Positions 1 to 11,500 of a stretch of 64,000 nt of DNA are shown piece after piece. The position numbers and the translations under genes are program-made. Under the pieces are notes generated by a model, which saw only the letters and a list, made by a program, of their open reading frames with translations, made no database searches and had not been told where the DNA came from. Source of the DNA: Brachynemurus nebulosus (taxonomy: Eukaryota > Arthropoda > Insecta > Neuroptera > Myrmeleontidae); the NCBI GenBank assembly GCA_035578155.1, contig JAPWDM010000005.1:46712954-46776953 (forward strand), written 5' to 3'. The number at the start of each line of letters is the position of its first letter. Position 1 is the stretch's first letter.

Positions 1-1567
1 AGAAACATATTTTCTTTAAGAATGTTGAATGTAAGCTAACGAACAAACACTGGTAACCTTAATTTCTGCTAATGACTTACAAGGAGTCCAGAGTGAAATT
101 CGGGATTTTGATGAAACTTCGTTGGTATGTAGAATAGGCAAAAATAAGGGACCCGTATTTTTTTTTATCGGCCATCTCCCACGTTTACGGGGTGAAACCA
201 GCCCCTAAATTTGGGGGTTCAAATCATATTTCTGAAGATATCTTGAAAACTATAAGAGGTAGAGGAAAACTTTAAATTGACGAAATGTTACTCTTTGAAA
301 GCCCGGGTTCATAAGAGGGGCTGGAGGAGTGAAAATGGGGGTAAATTTTCTTGTACAGCCTGAATGGTTCAATGTATCAAATTTTTGCCATCATAAATAG
401 AAAGAGCACCAAAAATTAGGGGATACGTGTTTTTGCGTTTTCCGAAATATGTGTGGTATCCAAGCCATATAAGGAAAAAGAAATTGGGTAGATTATATTG
501 CATTATTATTGATTGCAAATACGTTCTACATATATATTTTTATTTTCAATTTCACTCTGTTAGATCCCTTGTTGGATCTGTCACTCTGTCAAATCTCCTT
601 GTTAGATCCCTTAATTTTTTCGGGGAAGTTTTCTAATACTACTTAACATACCTCCAAGCAAAATTTTATCTAGTGCTAGGGACGACTTTCTTACTTCAAT
701 CTCTTTTACTTGACTGGCGAAAATTTCGTTGTCTACATCACCGAAAGATATTAATATAACTTAATTGAAATAATTTTCCGTACAATTATTTGTTTTTATG
801 AATCGGATGTAACAGAATTTATGAAAGTAAATGAAACATCTTTCCGAATGAATAAATTTGATTCCTAAAATAAATCAAAATTTTCGATTTTAAAACGATT
901 GTATCGTTATCTTGGTCTGTTTAGGTTTAACCAGAAACGAATAGTGATATTAATTGAATGAACTTTTAATAATGTGACAGAACGAAATTATAAGGGTTTT
1001 GAAATTTTTCCTTGGAAACCCTAAAAAATTACGTAAGTACTGGAACAGTTTTATGTTCAGATATGCAATTGCCAACACATCCACGTAATGTGATTGGTAT
1101 TATTCGAGTATACATATAATAAAGTTACCAGTTCTCTCTTGATAAACAAACTCTGTACGTCGTAACTCTGTCAGTAAACAATTGGTAACAATGGTACATA
1201 GGTAACAATTAATTGTTTATGTAGTGTGCTACACTGTTTTGTTTATTAATACGTAAATAAACGATCTATTACATCACCGAGACAGACAGACGTATAAATG
1301 TAAATCTATGTCGACGAGAGTCTGTCTGTCGTCTTGTTTGACAACAGATTGTTATCAATCGATACAAAGATAGGTAGTAGGTTTCTGTGTTAGTAAGGAA
1401 TTTAATTAAGTTTGTATTTCACAAATGTATTATACCGAGTGTTTACTGGTATGTTATGTATGTAAATTAGTTTATGGAAGTAATAAGAGTAAGAAAGAGT
1501 TTAGATAATACTAGAAATTAAATGACATATGAATAATATACAGTCTTCATTGATTTGAACGTAACTT
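1..1567. other. intronic sequence without a recognisable gene
   Basis: AT-rich sequence. Positions 60-420 resemble interspersed-repeat debris (runs such as GGGGTGAAACCAGCCCCTAA), but no ends or coding potential are visible. The 1237-1440 part is related to 5362-5565 (see the direct repeat entries). Short open frames here have no recognisable protein content. Confidence 0.5.
1237..1440 (+). repeat. diverged direct repeat, copy 1
   Basis: It shares with 5362-5565, in the same orientation, an uninterrupted 21-base match at its start (containing TTATTAATACGTAAA) and a later block GTAAGGAATT-(T/G)-AATTAA. The middle is poorly conserved. The two copies flank the big palindrome at about 1568-4075. 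Confidence 0.4.
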
Positions 1568-1786
1568 TATTGTATTCCATATTTTTTTACTTACAAGGAG
1601 AGGTTCAGGTATATGGCCGTCACCGATTTCAATCGAATTTCGTCTGCTAGAAGAGCATGATATCAATATTAAAAATTTACAATATTAAAGTCCACCTCTC
1701 GAAAAAAACAGAAAATATTTTTATTTAAAATTTGGACAAAAATGTAGGCAAGATATAATCAAGTTATTTAGAATGTTCCATCAAAA

Positions 1787-1858
1787 TGGCCACAGCTCAG
1801 CGGTAGAGCGACAGAGTGCGGATAGTGGGGTACCGGGATCGAATCCCGGTACAGGTGA
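1787..1858 (+). other. tRNA-like (SINE-type) sequence with A and B boxes, left palindrome arm
   Basis: The segment AGCTCAGCGGTAGAGCG at 1794-1810 fits a tRNA D-arm and pol III A box. CCGGGATCGAATCCCGG at 1833-1849 is a perfect T-arm hairpin and fits a B box. Spacing between them is tRNA-like. The acceptor arms pair poorly (about 3 of 7) and the anticodon stem is weak, so this is a tRNA-derived sequence rather than a working tRNA gene. Confidence 0.6.
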
Positions 1859-2097
1859 TTAATTTTTTCTTATTTTATTACAATTCATTTATTAAACATC
1901 CTAACAAAATTAATCTTAAAGTCTTTTTTCTTCGATATGAATATATCACTTAAAGACAAGTCAATTAAATACATTAGAACTTTTAAAATATGAAATTTCT
2001 AAATTTTAAAAAATGTAAAAATATGTTACCCACATATTTTTACAAGAGGAATTTTTACATTTTTCAAAATGTAAAATGTTCATATTTTAAAGGATGT

Positions 2098-2245
2098 GGC
2101 TATTTATACATACAGTATGTATACGCAATTGGCTATTTATACATACAGTATGTATACGAAATTGGCTATTTATACATACAGTATGTATATGAAATATTTT
2201 GTTTAAACATGCAGTATGTATACACAGTTGACTACTTATTCACAA
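2098..2245. repeat. 33-bp tandem repeat, left arm (about 4 units)
   Basis: Units begin GGCTATTTATACATACAG at 2098, 2131 and 2164 (exact 33-bp period), followed by two decayed units. Each contains the self-complementary core ATACATACAGTATGTAT. Confidence 0.85.
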
Positions 2246-3555
2246 TTACCGTAATTTCTGATGTATACTGCGCACATTGAGCACCAAAAATATCGTCCAA
2301 ATTTCGTGGTGCGCGTATTAAAATGGACTTTTCACTGGTGACAGTAAAATAACTTATAATAACAAATTTATCGATTCTAATAATAACGAATTTCTCGCGT
2401 ACCACCGATTGAATTTTGTATAATTTTTTTAGCTTAAGAACGGATTTTTGGGGGCGCGAACCGGAAGTTGCATATCTGAGGACTAAAAAAAGGTTTTCTT
2501 TATTATGGTAATAAAAAATAGAGGCAGATTCTTATAGAATTTGATAAGTGGAACAAAAAAGGAAGAACAAATTTTTTCGATATCCTGTTTAGTTTTCGAG
2601 ATAATATGTGTTGTATTTCTAAAACTTACTATGAGATAATGGATTGTATATTACACACATACACATATACGTAGTATCAATTTTTACGAATATAAACTCA
2701 GTTTTAAATATAATTTTTGAATGGTATATTTTGGTTTTTATTCATAGAAATTAGTGAAAAATGAACGGGACATCACCAATGAAACCTCTTTCTTGGGCAA
2801 AGGGTAATTATTTATAAATGTGTCTCGGCCTGTAATTACTTCAAAATTATTTAATTACCCTTTTCCTGAAAATGGGGTTTCAGTGATGTCGTCCGGTCCA
2901 TTTTTCATTTACTTATCAATACAAGCCGTAATATACCTACAATAATTGTCTATCCGATATAGTAAGTTTGACAAATTTGACACGTAATATCACGAAAACT
3001 AAGCAAAATATTGAAAAACTTCATTCTTTCTTTTTTGTGCTACTCACCAAGTTCCATAAGAATCGATCTTTATTTTTTGTTACTATGGTAACGGAAAACA
3101 TCTTTTAGTAACCCCTAGGCTTGAAATTCGAAGGGTAGAAAAATACCCTTCGGGTCCGCGTCGCCAAAAATCCGCTTAGGGGATAACTTCTTAAGCCAAA
3201 AAGATTATGTAAAAAAATAATTCAGCTCAATCGGAGGTATTCGGTAATTATAATTGTGTAGTTATTATAAAAATATTAATTGTAATAATAGCGCATTCAG
3301 TCAGTATGTATAAGTAGCCAACTACGTAATCAGTTTAGTTTAGGTACATAACTACATACTGCAGGTTTAAATAGCCAATTCAGTATACACATATCGTCAG
3401 CTAAGTATTAGTTTGTACCAACTCAACTTTTTAAATATTTTTTCTAGATAGTTGTTTTGTTAGTTTTGGACATTGAGGAAGCCGAAACCTCTATCAGAAA
3501 TTTTTTTTTAAAAATTGACTTGGTACAAACCAATACTCAGCTGACTATATGTATT

Positions 3556-3697
3556 AAACAGCCAATTTCATATACATACTATATATGTATAAATAGCCAA
3601 TTTCGTATACATACTGTATGTATAAATAGCCAATTGCGTATACATACTGTATGTATAAATAGCCAATTGGTTATACATACTGTATGTATAAATAGCC
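3556..3697. repeat. 33-bp tandem repeat, right arm (about 4 units)
   Basis: Reverse complement of the left array. Units of the form ATACATACTGTATGTATAAA spaced by AGCCAATT are mostly well preserved, with a decayed unit at the 3556 end. Confidence 0.85.
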
Positions 3698-3799
3698 ACA
3701 TCCTATTTTAAAAGTCCTAATGTATCTAATTGACTTGTGTGATATACTCATTTCGAAAAAAAACAGATTTTAAGAAAAGCAAGTAATGTTAATATTGGA

Positions 3800-3845
3800 T
3801 CGATTACCCACTATTCGCATTCTGTCGCTCTACCGCTGAGCTGTA
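3800..3845 (-). other. tRNA-like sequence, right palindrome arm, B box lost
   Basis: Reverse-complement partner of the left arm. The A box is identical (minus strand of 3826-3842), but the T-arm counterpart is replaced by a degenerate TAATCGATCC, so only half of a pol III promoter remains. Confidence 0.5.
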
Positions 3846-4543
3846 TCCATTTTGATGAAACGATCTAAACAACTTGATTATATCTTACGTATATTTTTGT
3901 CCATATTTTAAATAAAAATATTTTCTGTGTTTTTAAGAGGTGAACCTTAATATTGTAAATTTTTAATATTGATATTATGTTCTACTAGTTGACGAAATTT
4001 GATTGAATTCGGTGACGACCATATCTGCAACTCTCCTTGTTAGCAAAAAATACCACGTTTATTTTTAATTGTTGTGATAATTGTTTTAAGCTTAGAAGCC
4101 CATTTTCAAAGTAAGAATTATATCGACTACGTGCTTTATGTGCAATAATTTCGGTGGTGGGGGATGATAGAAGAGGTAGAAGATAGGGATAATAGGTGAG
4201 TACAGAACTGTGGAAAAATAAGTTTTATTTTCCAAATATTATGATGTTTTTTATCATTTTTTAAAATAATTGTACATATATACCTTCATATATCTCATTA
4301 AATCAAAAACAATGTTGTCTTTTTATTTTTAAAATTTTTTTTAACGAAAATTACGTAAAATTAGATGAAACGAAGCACAAAAAAAAAATGAATTAAAGAA
4401 ATGACAGCTATGTAGGGTTATATTTATTTGTTTTGGTTTTTAACTGAGTTAACTGAATTTTTCTATTATTGCATATTATGGCACAAAAAACGGGACTTTT
4501 TTTTAGATCGTTATAACCGGAAGTTCGTTATAAAAGGAGTATA

Positions 4544-4546
<3 letters not shown>

Positions 4547-4602
<56 letters not shown>
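4547..4602. repeat. (TA)n microsatellite
   Basis: Uninterrupted TA dinucleotide run of about 56 bp. Confidence 0.97.
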
Positions 4603-4607
<5 letters not shown>

Positions 4608-4746
4608 GAATTGACTTATTTCAGGAATCTTTTCAAGTTTGTGATACTTTCTTTTTTGTTTAGATACCATTTTAATTTTTTAACTAATAATACTATTTGG
4701 AAAACAAATTTGGCAGTTTTATGGAAATTTTATGTTAATCTCCAGT

Positions 4747-4928
4747 CAGTGGCGTTTCGAACATAACTACCACCCTGGACGCGACACTTTAATGGCGTCC
4801 CCTCTCCCCTCCAGAAACACAGATAGCAATATTTGATACTTTTCTAGCACACATTTGGCGCCCTTTTGAGAGTAGCGCCCAGGGCCTGATAGTTTCCCTT
4901 GACCCTCCCCCCCCCCGCTACGCCACTG
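4747..4928. mobile_element. short hAT-like MITE
   Basis: Terminal inverted repeats CAGTGGCGT (4747) and ACGCCACTG (ending 4928) enclose 182 bp containing GGCGCCC-type blocks. CAGTG ends and the small size fit non-autonomous hAT elements. The adjacent 8-bp flanks do not match, so the target duplication is decayed or the ends are off by a few bases. Confidence 0.5.
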
Positions 4929-5361
4929 AGTGGACAATTTATACATATTTATACCAGGTGTGGGTAAAGTGAATTGAACTGAAAAAGAAAATGGATTTTC
5001 AAAATGGCAAGAATAAATAACAAGCTACCGATACTAAAATTAGTCTGTTTTATGTAATCTAATATTTTTTTAAAAAAAAGTAATGTACGAAAATTGAATA
5101 CAAAGTTCAAAAACTATCCTGTCGACTTCGTTTTACGGTATATTCGATACAAATATTGATTTTAAACTTCTTGATTGTGTTGTATGTTTTTTGTATGGTA
5201 TATACTATATGTATAACTGAATGAAACACGTGTGACGTGATGTAGTCACATCATGTGATAACTATGATATTACGTACTGATAACGTGTAAATAAAACAAA
5301 AGCAAGCAAAAGTAATAATAATCATTGCAGGTTTACTTGTTCCTATACTTTTACTGTTGCT

Positions 5362-5565
5362 ATTTTGTTTATTAATACGTAAAACAAACAATCGACAAGC
5401 GTCGCGTCGTAGTAAATAATATGATGTGTTTGTATTTATCTGATATATGACAAAAGATGGATATCAACCAATAACTCAGTGGGATTTTTTTGTGGATTTA
5501 GGTTGCGTTTGACGAGAGTTTTGTTTATCTGTAAGGAATTGAATTAAATTTTTGTTGTATATACG
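5362..5565 (+). repeat. diverged direct repeat, copy 2
   Basis: Counterpart of 1237-1440, with the exact 21-base match at 5362-5382 and the GTAAGGAATTGAATTAAA block near 5530. Divergence in between suggests an old duplication or two members of a dispersed family. Confidence 0.4.
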
Positions 5566-7108
5566 GGGTGGCAACTGAAAATTAAAAAAAATGGAAAAAA
5601 TAGATCCTATGTAAAGTATAAAAACTGTTCTTAAAATTAATTTCTTCAACATTTCTAATAAACTATTGCCGATTCCAGTCTTAAAATGTGTATTTTTGAT
5701 GTTTAAACATGAAGTTTATCTTTTGAAGCCCAATGTGGGGCCTTGTCGATGATAATTTCATTATCAAATTTAAAAATTTGGCACTAAAAATGGAACTTAC
5801 GTTTTGGTTCAATACTTAAAAGTGTACGTTAGCGTACATGCATATTCCCCTTGGTACCAAATGAGAATTTATTTAGTACGCATGTAACTTTTATCGTCAG
5901 GTTACATTGGGGTAGTTTCTCAAATTTGGCGCCCAAGGCAGGGCTAACAAATAACGCAGGAAACAAAAAAATAAATTTCAGTTATGAGTATAATATGTGT
6001 GTTCAATTTTTGTTATGATTAATATTTGCTTCTAAATTATTCTCTTAGAGTTTCTTAGCGAAATTTTGTTAATTTTATTGTCAAAACTAATAAACGAAAA
6101 CTTCAAAATGATTTGCTCTGCTGAATGACATCATCCACGTTAATTTTAATCCTTTATGGTTGCTATTTTGCTCTGAAAATTATTTGCAAAAAAGAAGATA
6201 TGTTTACACATAAGTGTTTACATTTGAAGAAAAAAATAGCTGAATTTCGAGTTTTCGAAATTCGCTAAAATAATCAATTCCGATAAAAAATATGTTTTCC
6301 TTCCATTTTTTTTTTGTTTTGTTTGTAGCAGAAAAATATTACATTTTCAAAAGAGTTATTTTATTGTAGCGTAATGGAAAATAAAAAAAAAACATCAAAG
6401 AAATATTTTTTGTTTCATGTTCATTTTTTTTTTTGCTTTTCCAAAACAATTGACACAAATGTAAATAAAAATAATTTTTGGTTGAATCGGTGGAATTAAT
6501 GATTGAATTTTTTTATCTGTTCATCGCAGACCACAGCCGTTCTTCCATATCTCTTTTTTTTTTTGAAAATAATTGTTTTTATTATTTTACAAATTAGTTG
6601 TCACGGTTGAAAGCCTACATAAATTTGTTTTCGTATAGATTTTTCGTTAATTCATTATCATTATATAAGTGACGATATCAATTTTCATATTTTCTTGTGT
6701 TTTTTTATGTAAAGTGATACTTAAGGATTCTTCTCTGTTTGTATACTATACACTTGATGTCAATCACTAAACAAGTACTGACATCAGGGTGGGGGGAACC
6801 CATCTTATTAATAACAACATCAATGTTGATTGATTGATTAAGTGAACTAGGGTATGGAAAAAGAGGGAAGAGTGAGAAAACCAATCGATTTCAATAAGTT
6901 TATGTCACATATTTTCTATAAATGTCGACAATTTCAGGTAGGTAATATCATTATTTTATGTTTCTTCGAACACTGAAAACGTTATATTACGGAAGTGGTA
7001 GACGTTCCATTATGATTAGTGTCGATATTGAACAATAGATGGAACTGTATTGAACTGGTGGGTTTTGTCTAGACGATAAAATGTAAAAATACAACATATT
7101 CTACTTAC
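5566..7108. other. intronic sequence without a recognisable gene
   Basis: AT-rich intron sequence downstream (in the sif sense) of the exon at 7109-7240, with several poly(T) runs near 6300-6560. No coding or structural feature could be supported. Confidence 0.5.
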
Positions 7109-7240
7109 CGATTCGATTGCTTTTTCAAGACGGAAAATTTCTTCCTGCAACAGATGTAATGTTCCGGTTTTACCCCGATGACGTGCAAATGCGGCTGCGC
7201 ATGCGCTATGTATACTATTCACCCAATTTTCTAATTCCAC
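7109..7240 (-). CDS. sif: still life (TIAM-type Rac GEF), internal exon: end of N-terminal PH domain and linker helix
   Basis: Internal exon of 132 bp, 44 codons, phase 0 at both ends. On the minus strand it follows a pyrimidine-rich acceptor ending TTTTAG at 7246-7241 and stops at a consensus donor GTAAGT at 7108-7103. The peptide begins [18 protein letters not shown] and ends LEKAIES. The [20 protein letters not shown] stretch is the C-terminal amphipathic helix of a PH domain; the rest ([12 protein letters not shown]) looks like the start of a coiled coil. I recognise this as arthropod protein still life, a Rac guanine-nucleotide exchange factor of synaptic terminals related to TIAM1/2. 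It joins in frame to the exon at 21269-21548 (PCQ then VELE). Because its length is a multiple of three, skipping it would keep frame but remove the PH helix. GC content is well above the surrounding intron. The following exon is not in the window. Confidence 0.93.
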
Positions 7241-7949
7241 CTAAAAGAAAAAGAGAAAAATACATTAGTTAAAATTAATTTTAAAAATAATTTTGAGTTT
7301 AATGATCCTTTTATATTTTTGAAAAAATTGTTAAGCTTGAAGAAATCTTGAGAATAAATTTATGGTTTTACACTTTTGGTTATTTTTTTTTTTTTGTTCT
7401 CTGGAAAAACTTCTCCGGTAGAATAATTTATAATAAAAAAGGACAATTTTTTATGTTTTACTGTAAACATACTTATTTGTAGTGTTTGTAAGAAAAAAAA
7501 ACAGTATGTAACGCTTAAACACCAACAGTCATTAATAAAATGAATATTGTGAGGTGGAGGCGGAATTCTGGTGGGAGTGGTGGAGTGCCATGTTGTTTTG
7601 TCTACCATTTCGTTTGTTTGTTTCGTTTCTTTAAAGGTTAAAAAATCAACTCTTATTTATATCTACGTTGCAAAAACATGTTTCCACATGTACACAACGC
7701 TATAGCTAGCCCTCTTTGCGGATTATAAGTCATAAATGGTAGATCCATTTATAAATTTTTAGTTTATATGATGTAATATGTAGGGCAGTGTGTATGTACA
7801 GAGTGAATCAACTGCATTGAAATCATATAACAGTACATGTGCAACGTTAAAAGCCAAAGACAAAACGCAATGAGAAAACCATTCCGCTCACGCGTTACAA
7901 AGAATCAAAATTTATTTTGCGATTTTAGTAATCTTAACCATGACTTTAT

Positions 7950-8085
7950 TACTCAGTGATCCGTAATCACTATGACCTTCTAGCCAGTGGTTCATATTCA
8001 CTGTCATCTTGCTACGGAATGGTTCACAATCAGTATGATATTACTACTCAGTGGTCCATAATCATTGTGATCTTACTACCCAAGT
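7950..8085 (+). repeat. minisatellite, about 32-bp period (family A)
   Basis: Four degenerate units of the pattern CAGTGGTCCATAATCACTATGACCTTACTAC. The same family occurs at 49240-49400 in this orientation and at 44890-46005 in the opposite one. The left flank (GTTACAAAGAATCAAAA, about 7896) also matches the left flank of the 49-kb locus (about 48374). Confidence 0.75.
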
Positions 8086-8499
8086 TCCGTGTAGCTGTTT
8101 ATTTTAAGTTTTTTTTTTTTGCGTTTGTAATATCCTGACGGATTCTAATCTCAGGTTAACTTCTCCCATAATTTATGAGTATTTGAGAAGAAATTTTTCC
8201 AGAATCCTGGGCAACCTAAGATAATATAGCCTATATCAGCCTGAAATTGTTTAGCTTCGCAACAGTAAAACAATTCTTCAGTCTTCAGTTTTAACGGCAA
8301 AAGTTATTGTACTGTGGGAATTTTCTCAAGAAATCGACTATTTAACCTTAACTATATAACCTTTTGAATCTTGTTCTGTCAAATGACATCAACTGACACC
8401 TTGAAAATTAATGTACGTCTCTGTTCGCTATTTTTGACCCGTACTGAAAATGCTAATTCGAATCTAATCGATTTTTTGCAACAATAGTTTAATTTATAT

Positions 8500-8501
<2 letters not shown>

Positions 8502-8562
<61 letters not shown>
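8502..8562. repeat. (TA)n microsatellite
   Basis: TA run of about 60 bp. Confidence 0.97.
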
Positions 8563-8565
<3 letters not shown>

Positions 8566-11500
8566 ATAATTAAATAAATGGAATAGTCCCTAAAAATAAA
8601 TGAAATTGTAACAACTCAAAATAGTTTCGCTATATGGTCTTGTTATCTCTGTTTGTTAAATAGTTAGTTCACTACCCAGCCATTGTAATATTATGTGTCT
8701 CTATATCTAACAGGTTTATTAACACAACTTTTAGGGTGTCCACTTTTGGTTTTATGAAATCAAACAAAAAACTAATTTAAAATCTTTTGTTATTGAATCG
8801 GTTAAACGACATACTATTTTTCATTTAAATTATCTTCTCAAAAAGATTATTTTTTTGTCTGGTTCAAAAAAAAAAAAAAAAAAAAAAAACAAACAAACTA
8901 ACAGATATTTAAATATGGGTGCTCGACTAAATAAACACATTCGCAATAAACATTACACAGAGGATAGAGTAGATGTCATTAGTTGCCGGAGGGATTTTTA
9001 TTTATCTTACGACACATGTGTGTCTTACTTGTAATTAAACTCGATAGATGTCACGTAAAATAACACTGTAAAAATAAATAAACATACAGATGTCGATTCT
9101 GTTTTCGCGTTGATATATCAAGACCTAAAAAAAGGAATTAAATGAGAATTTTCGAAATAACAATTTTATTCGACGTAACTATTTTTCGATTCGTGAGAAC
9201 AAAGAAACGTTTAAAATAGTTTAAAAGAGCTTCAAGAAAATAGCAAAAAGAGCAAGAAAGCAGTTATTATGTTATAATTATGTGATATTATGCAGCTGGA
9301 ACGTTGGCGTCGCTTATTGTGCTTGTTTAAACGTTAGTTTGATTTTTTTTTTATTTAAAGTTAACAAGATAAACTTTTTGTTACACGAAGTAAGTCTATC
9401 GTAATTTCTTTAGTAAAATTAATGTAGTTATATGTGTAGAAAGTTTTTATTTGTATTTATTATTCATTATTATTTCTTTTGGAAAATTAAGTTTTTGATT
9501 GAGTTGGGTCTTCTTTTGTGAAATACACTGTAGAAAAAAACCACGTTTGAATCACTTTATGTGAAATATACAGTTGGATTTACTTCTAATACAGACAATT
9601 CGATTAGAAATTGTTATTTTTAAACTTTGAAAAGTTCATTTGGTATTTTAATACTATTGCAAAAAAGTTGTTTTGACCTTTTTCTCTGTAAATCAAAATA
9701 ACTCGAGAACTTTTATAAATAGAAAAAAAGTTAGAAGTGTTAAAGAATGTGACTTCATTTTGATCTGTCCCTCTTTCTCCCTCGTCTTTTGTTAGTTTAC
9801 AAATATTTATAAACTTGCTCGATAATTTTTTGTTAATAAAAACGGAAAATTATATCGTAAACAAGGAGAAGGGAAGGAGACGTAAAAAGTAAGTAAAATC
9901 AAATTTTTTTTCATTTTTAAGTTTAATACTTATTTTATAAGTGGAAAACTTTTTTTTGAAACAAAATTAAAATTTTTTTGTGTTTTCTGTTATTTTGTGC
10001 CAATCATCTTTATTTACATTGCATATTAAATATACAGAATGTCTTTAGTAAGATTTCCATCTTGGGAATCTTATAACTGATAACAGATACAGATTCAATT
10101 AAATTAGATGGAATTATTTTTCTCGAAAAAACATTTTTAAAATTTGCCTGAACTCTCCACTGAGAAGCTACTCGACCGATTTTTTTTTTTTTTTTTGAAA
10201 TTTATACTAAATGTAGGTACTCTATATTATTACCTTCTATATGTGAACCAGATACCGCAGTTCTGGTTGCACAGACAGAATCGGTTTTAGATTTCCAGCT
10301 GTAAATTACGATATATCAAACAAAATATTTAGGAATTATAACTAATTTTAAGCTTTCTTCATATTTTATTTGATATACATATAACTAGTTGCAGAGTTTT
10401 TGAGGTATCAAAGTCCAACAAAAAGGAAAGATGTATTTTTAGTAAGAGATATACATATTTTATTATATTAAGAAGATAAAATACTTTTACAATAAAGATG
10501 GATATAGAGTAATAATGTCTAAACTCCCCCTATTAGTTGTTATATCTCTCACTCAGGTAATATTGGACTGCACATACAATGTATAAAAATACACTACGTT
10601 GTAAAAAAAAGTAATCGATTTTGAAATAGTTTGCTTATTTATATAGTAATGCAATGATGTACCTACTTAAATAAGTAATTTTAAATTAAATAAATAATAT
10701 TAAGAAATTACCTTTACTAACTCTAAGTAACACGATTTTTAACTTGAGTTAATGGGATTTTCACACCATAACTTTCACTTTTCATAAACACTAACACATT
10801 TAAAATGATAAGTTTTGCTTGTGGACTTAACATTTTATTTTTAATACTCGTATTCATTTTCATATTTAAATTAATTAAATATCAATAGATAAAAACCCGA
10901 TTAAAATAGACGGTATAAAAAAGTATAATCAAGAACACAATAAATTAAAAAAATTGTTAAAATATCGAAAATTGTATCTCGCAGGTAAAGCACTTGACTA
11001 GTCAAAGTTAAGTAAAGTACTGATTCTAGAAATTACAAATTTATTTGGAAACATACAAATTTTGTAAAATTAATAAATAGATTTTATTGAAAACGTCATA
11101 ATAATGGCAACATTACAAAGGTAGGTTTTATGACTGCAACAGGTAGTTCAATAAAATTGAATATATTTCATTTAATTAACAACTGAAAAATACCGATTTT
11201 AGAAGAGAAAAGTGTATACCGTTTTATTATTTGCAATATTTAGTAAATTGTTCAGAAAGTATAAAATATTAAAAATTAAACGTTTCTAAACTACAAGAAA
11301 TATGTAATATAATTAAAACTAGAAATATCTATGATAAGAAATTTAATGTTTCAAAACGACTTAACGCTACCAATTTTAAAATATTAAATACTAACAGGAA
11401 AATTTTTTATGAAAAATACCCTTACATAGTAATAATAACATATTTTGGTATTTATAAATACAATTTTTTTAATGGTGTAGACCCTTACTTTCATTTATTT

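Larger units (their letters stand above)
1568..4075. repeat. about 2.5-kb imperfect palindrome (foldback-type element)
   Basis: The left and right halves are reverse complements of each other with scattered mismatches and indels. Matching landmarks: AACAAGGAGAG-type outer end (about 1594 versus 4040), GTCACCGAATTCAATC-type block (about 1620 versus 4005), tRNA-like box (1794-1810 versus 3826-3842), 33-bp repeats (2098 versus 3697), GGATTTTTGG block (about 2440 versus 3160), and the centre, where GAAAAATG at 2756-2763 pairs with 2899-2906. The fold axis is near 2830. A single-stranded copy would form one long hairpin. No transposase-like frame lies inside; the open frames at 1990-2280 and 3457-3711 are translations of the 33-bp repeats. 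Exact ends and a target duplication could not be fixed. Confidence 0.75.

Noticed and set aside
1787..1858. A functional tRNA gene
   Set aside because: The T-arm and A box are good, but acceptor arms pair at only about three of seven positions and the anticodon stem is poor; it also sits in a palindrome arm.
1990..2280. Open frame of 96 codons
   Set aside because: It is a translation of the 33-bp repeats (repeating YLYIQYVY); the partner at 3457-3711 arises in the same way.
4428..4766. Open frame of 112 codons
   Set aside because: Contains the translated TA repeat (IYIYIY) and no recognisable protein.
7950..8085. CRISPR array
   Set aside because: Units are degenerate head-to-tail repeats without distinct spacers, in a eukaryotic intron.
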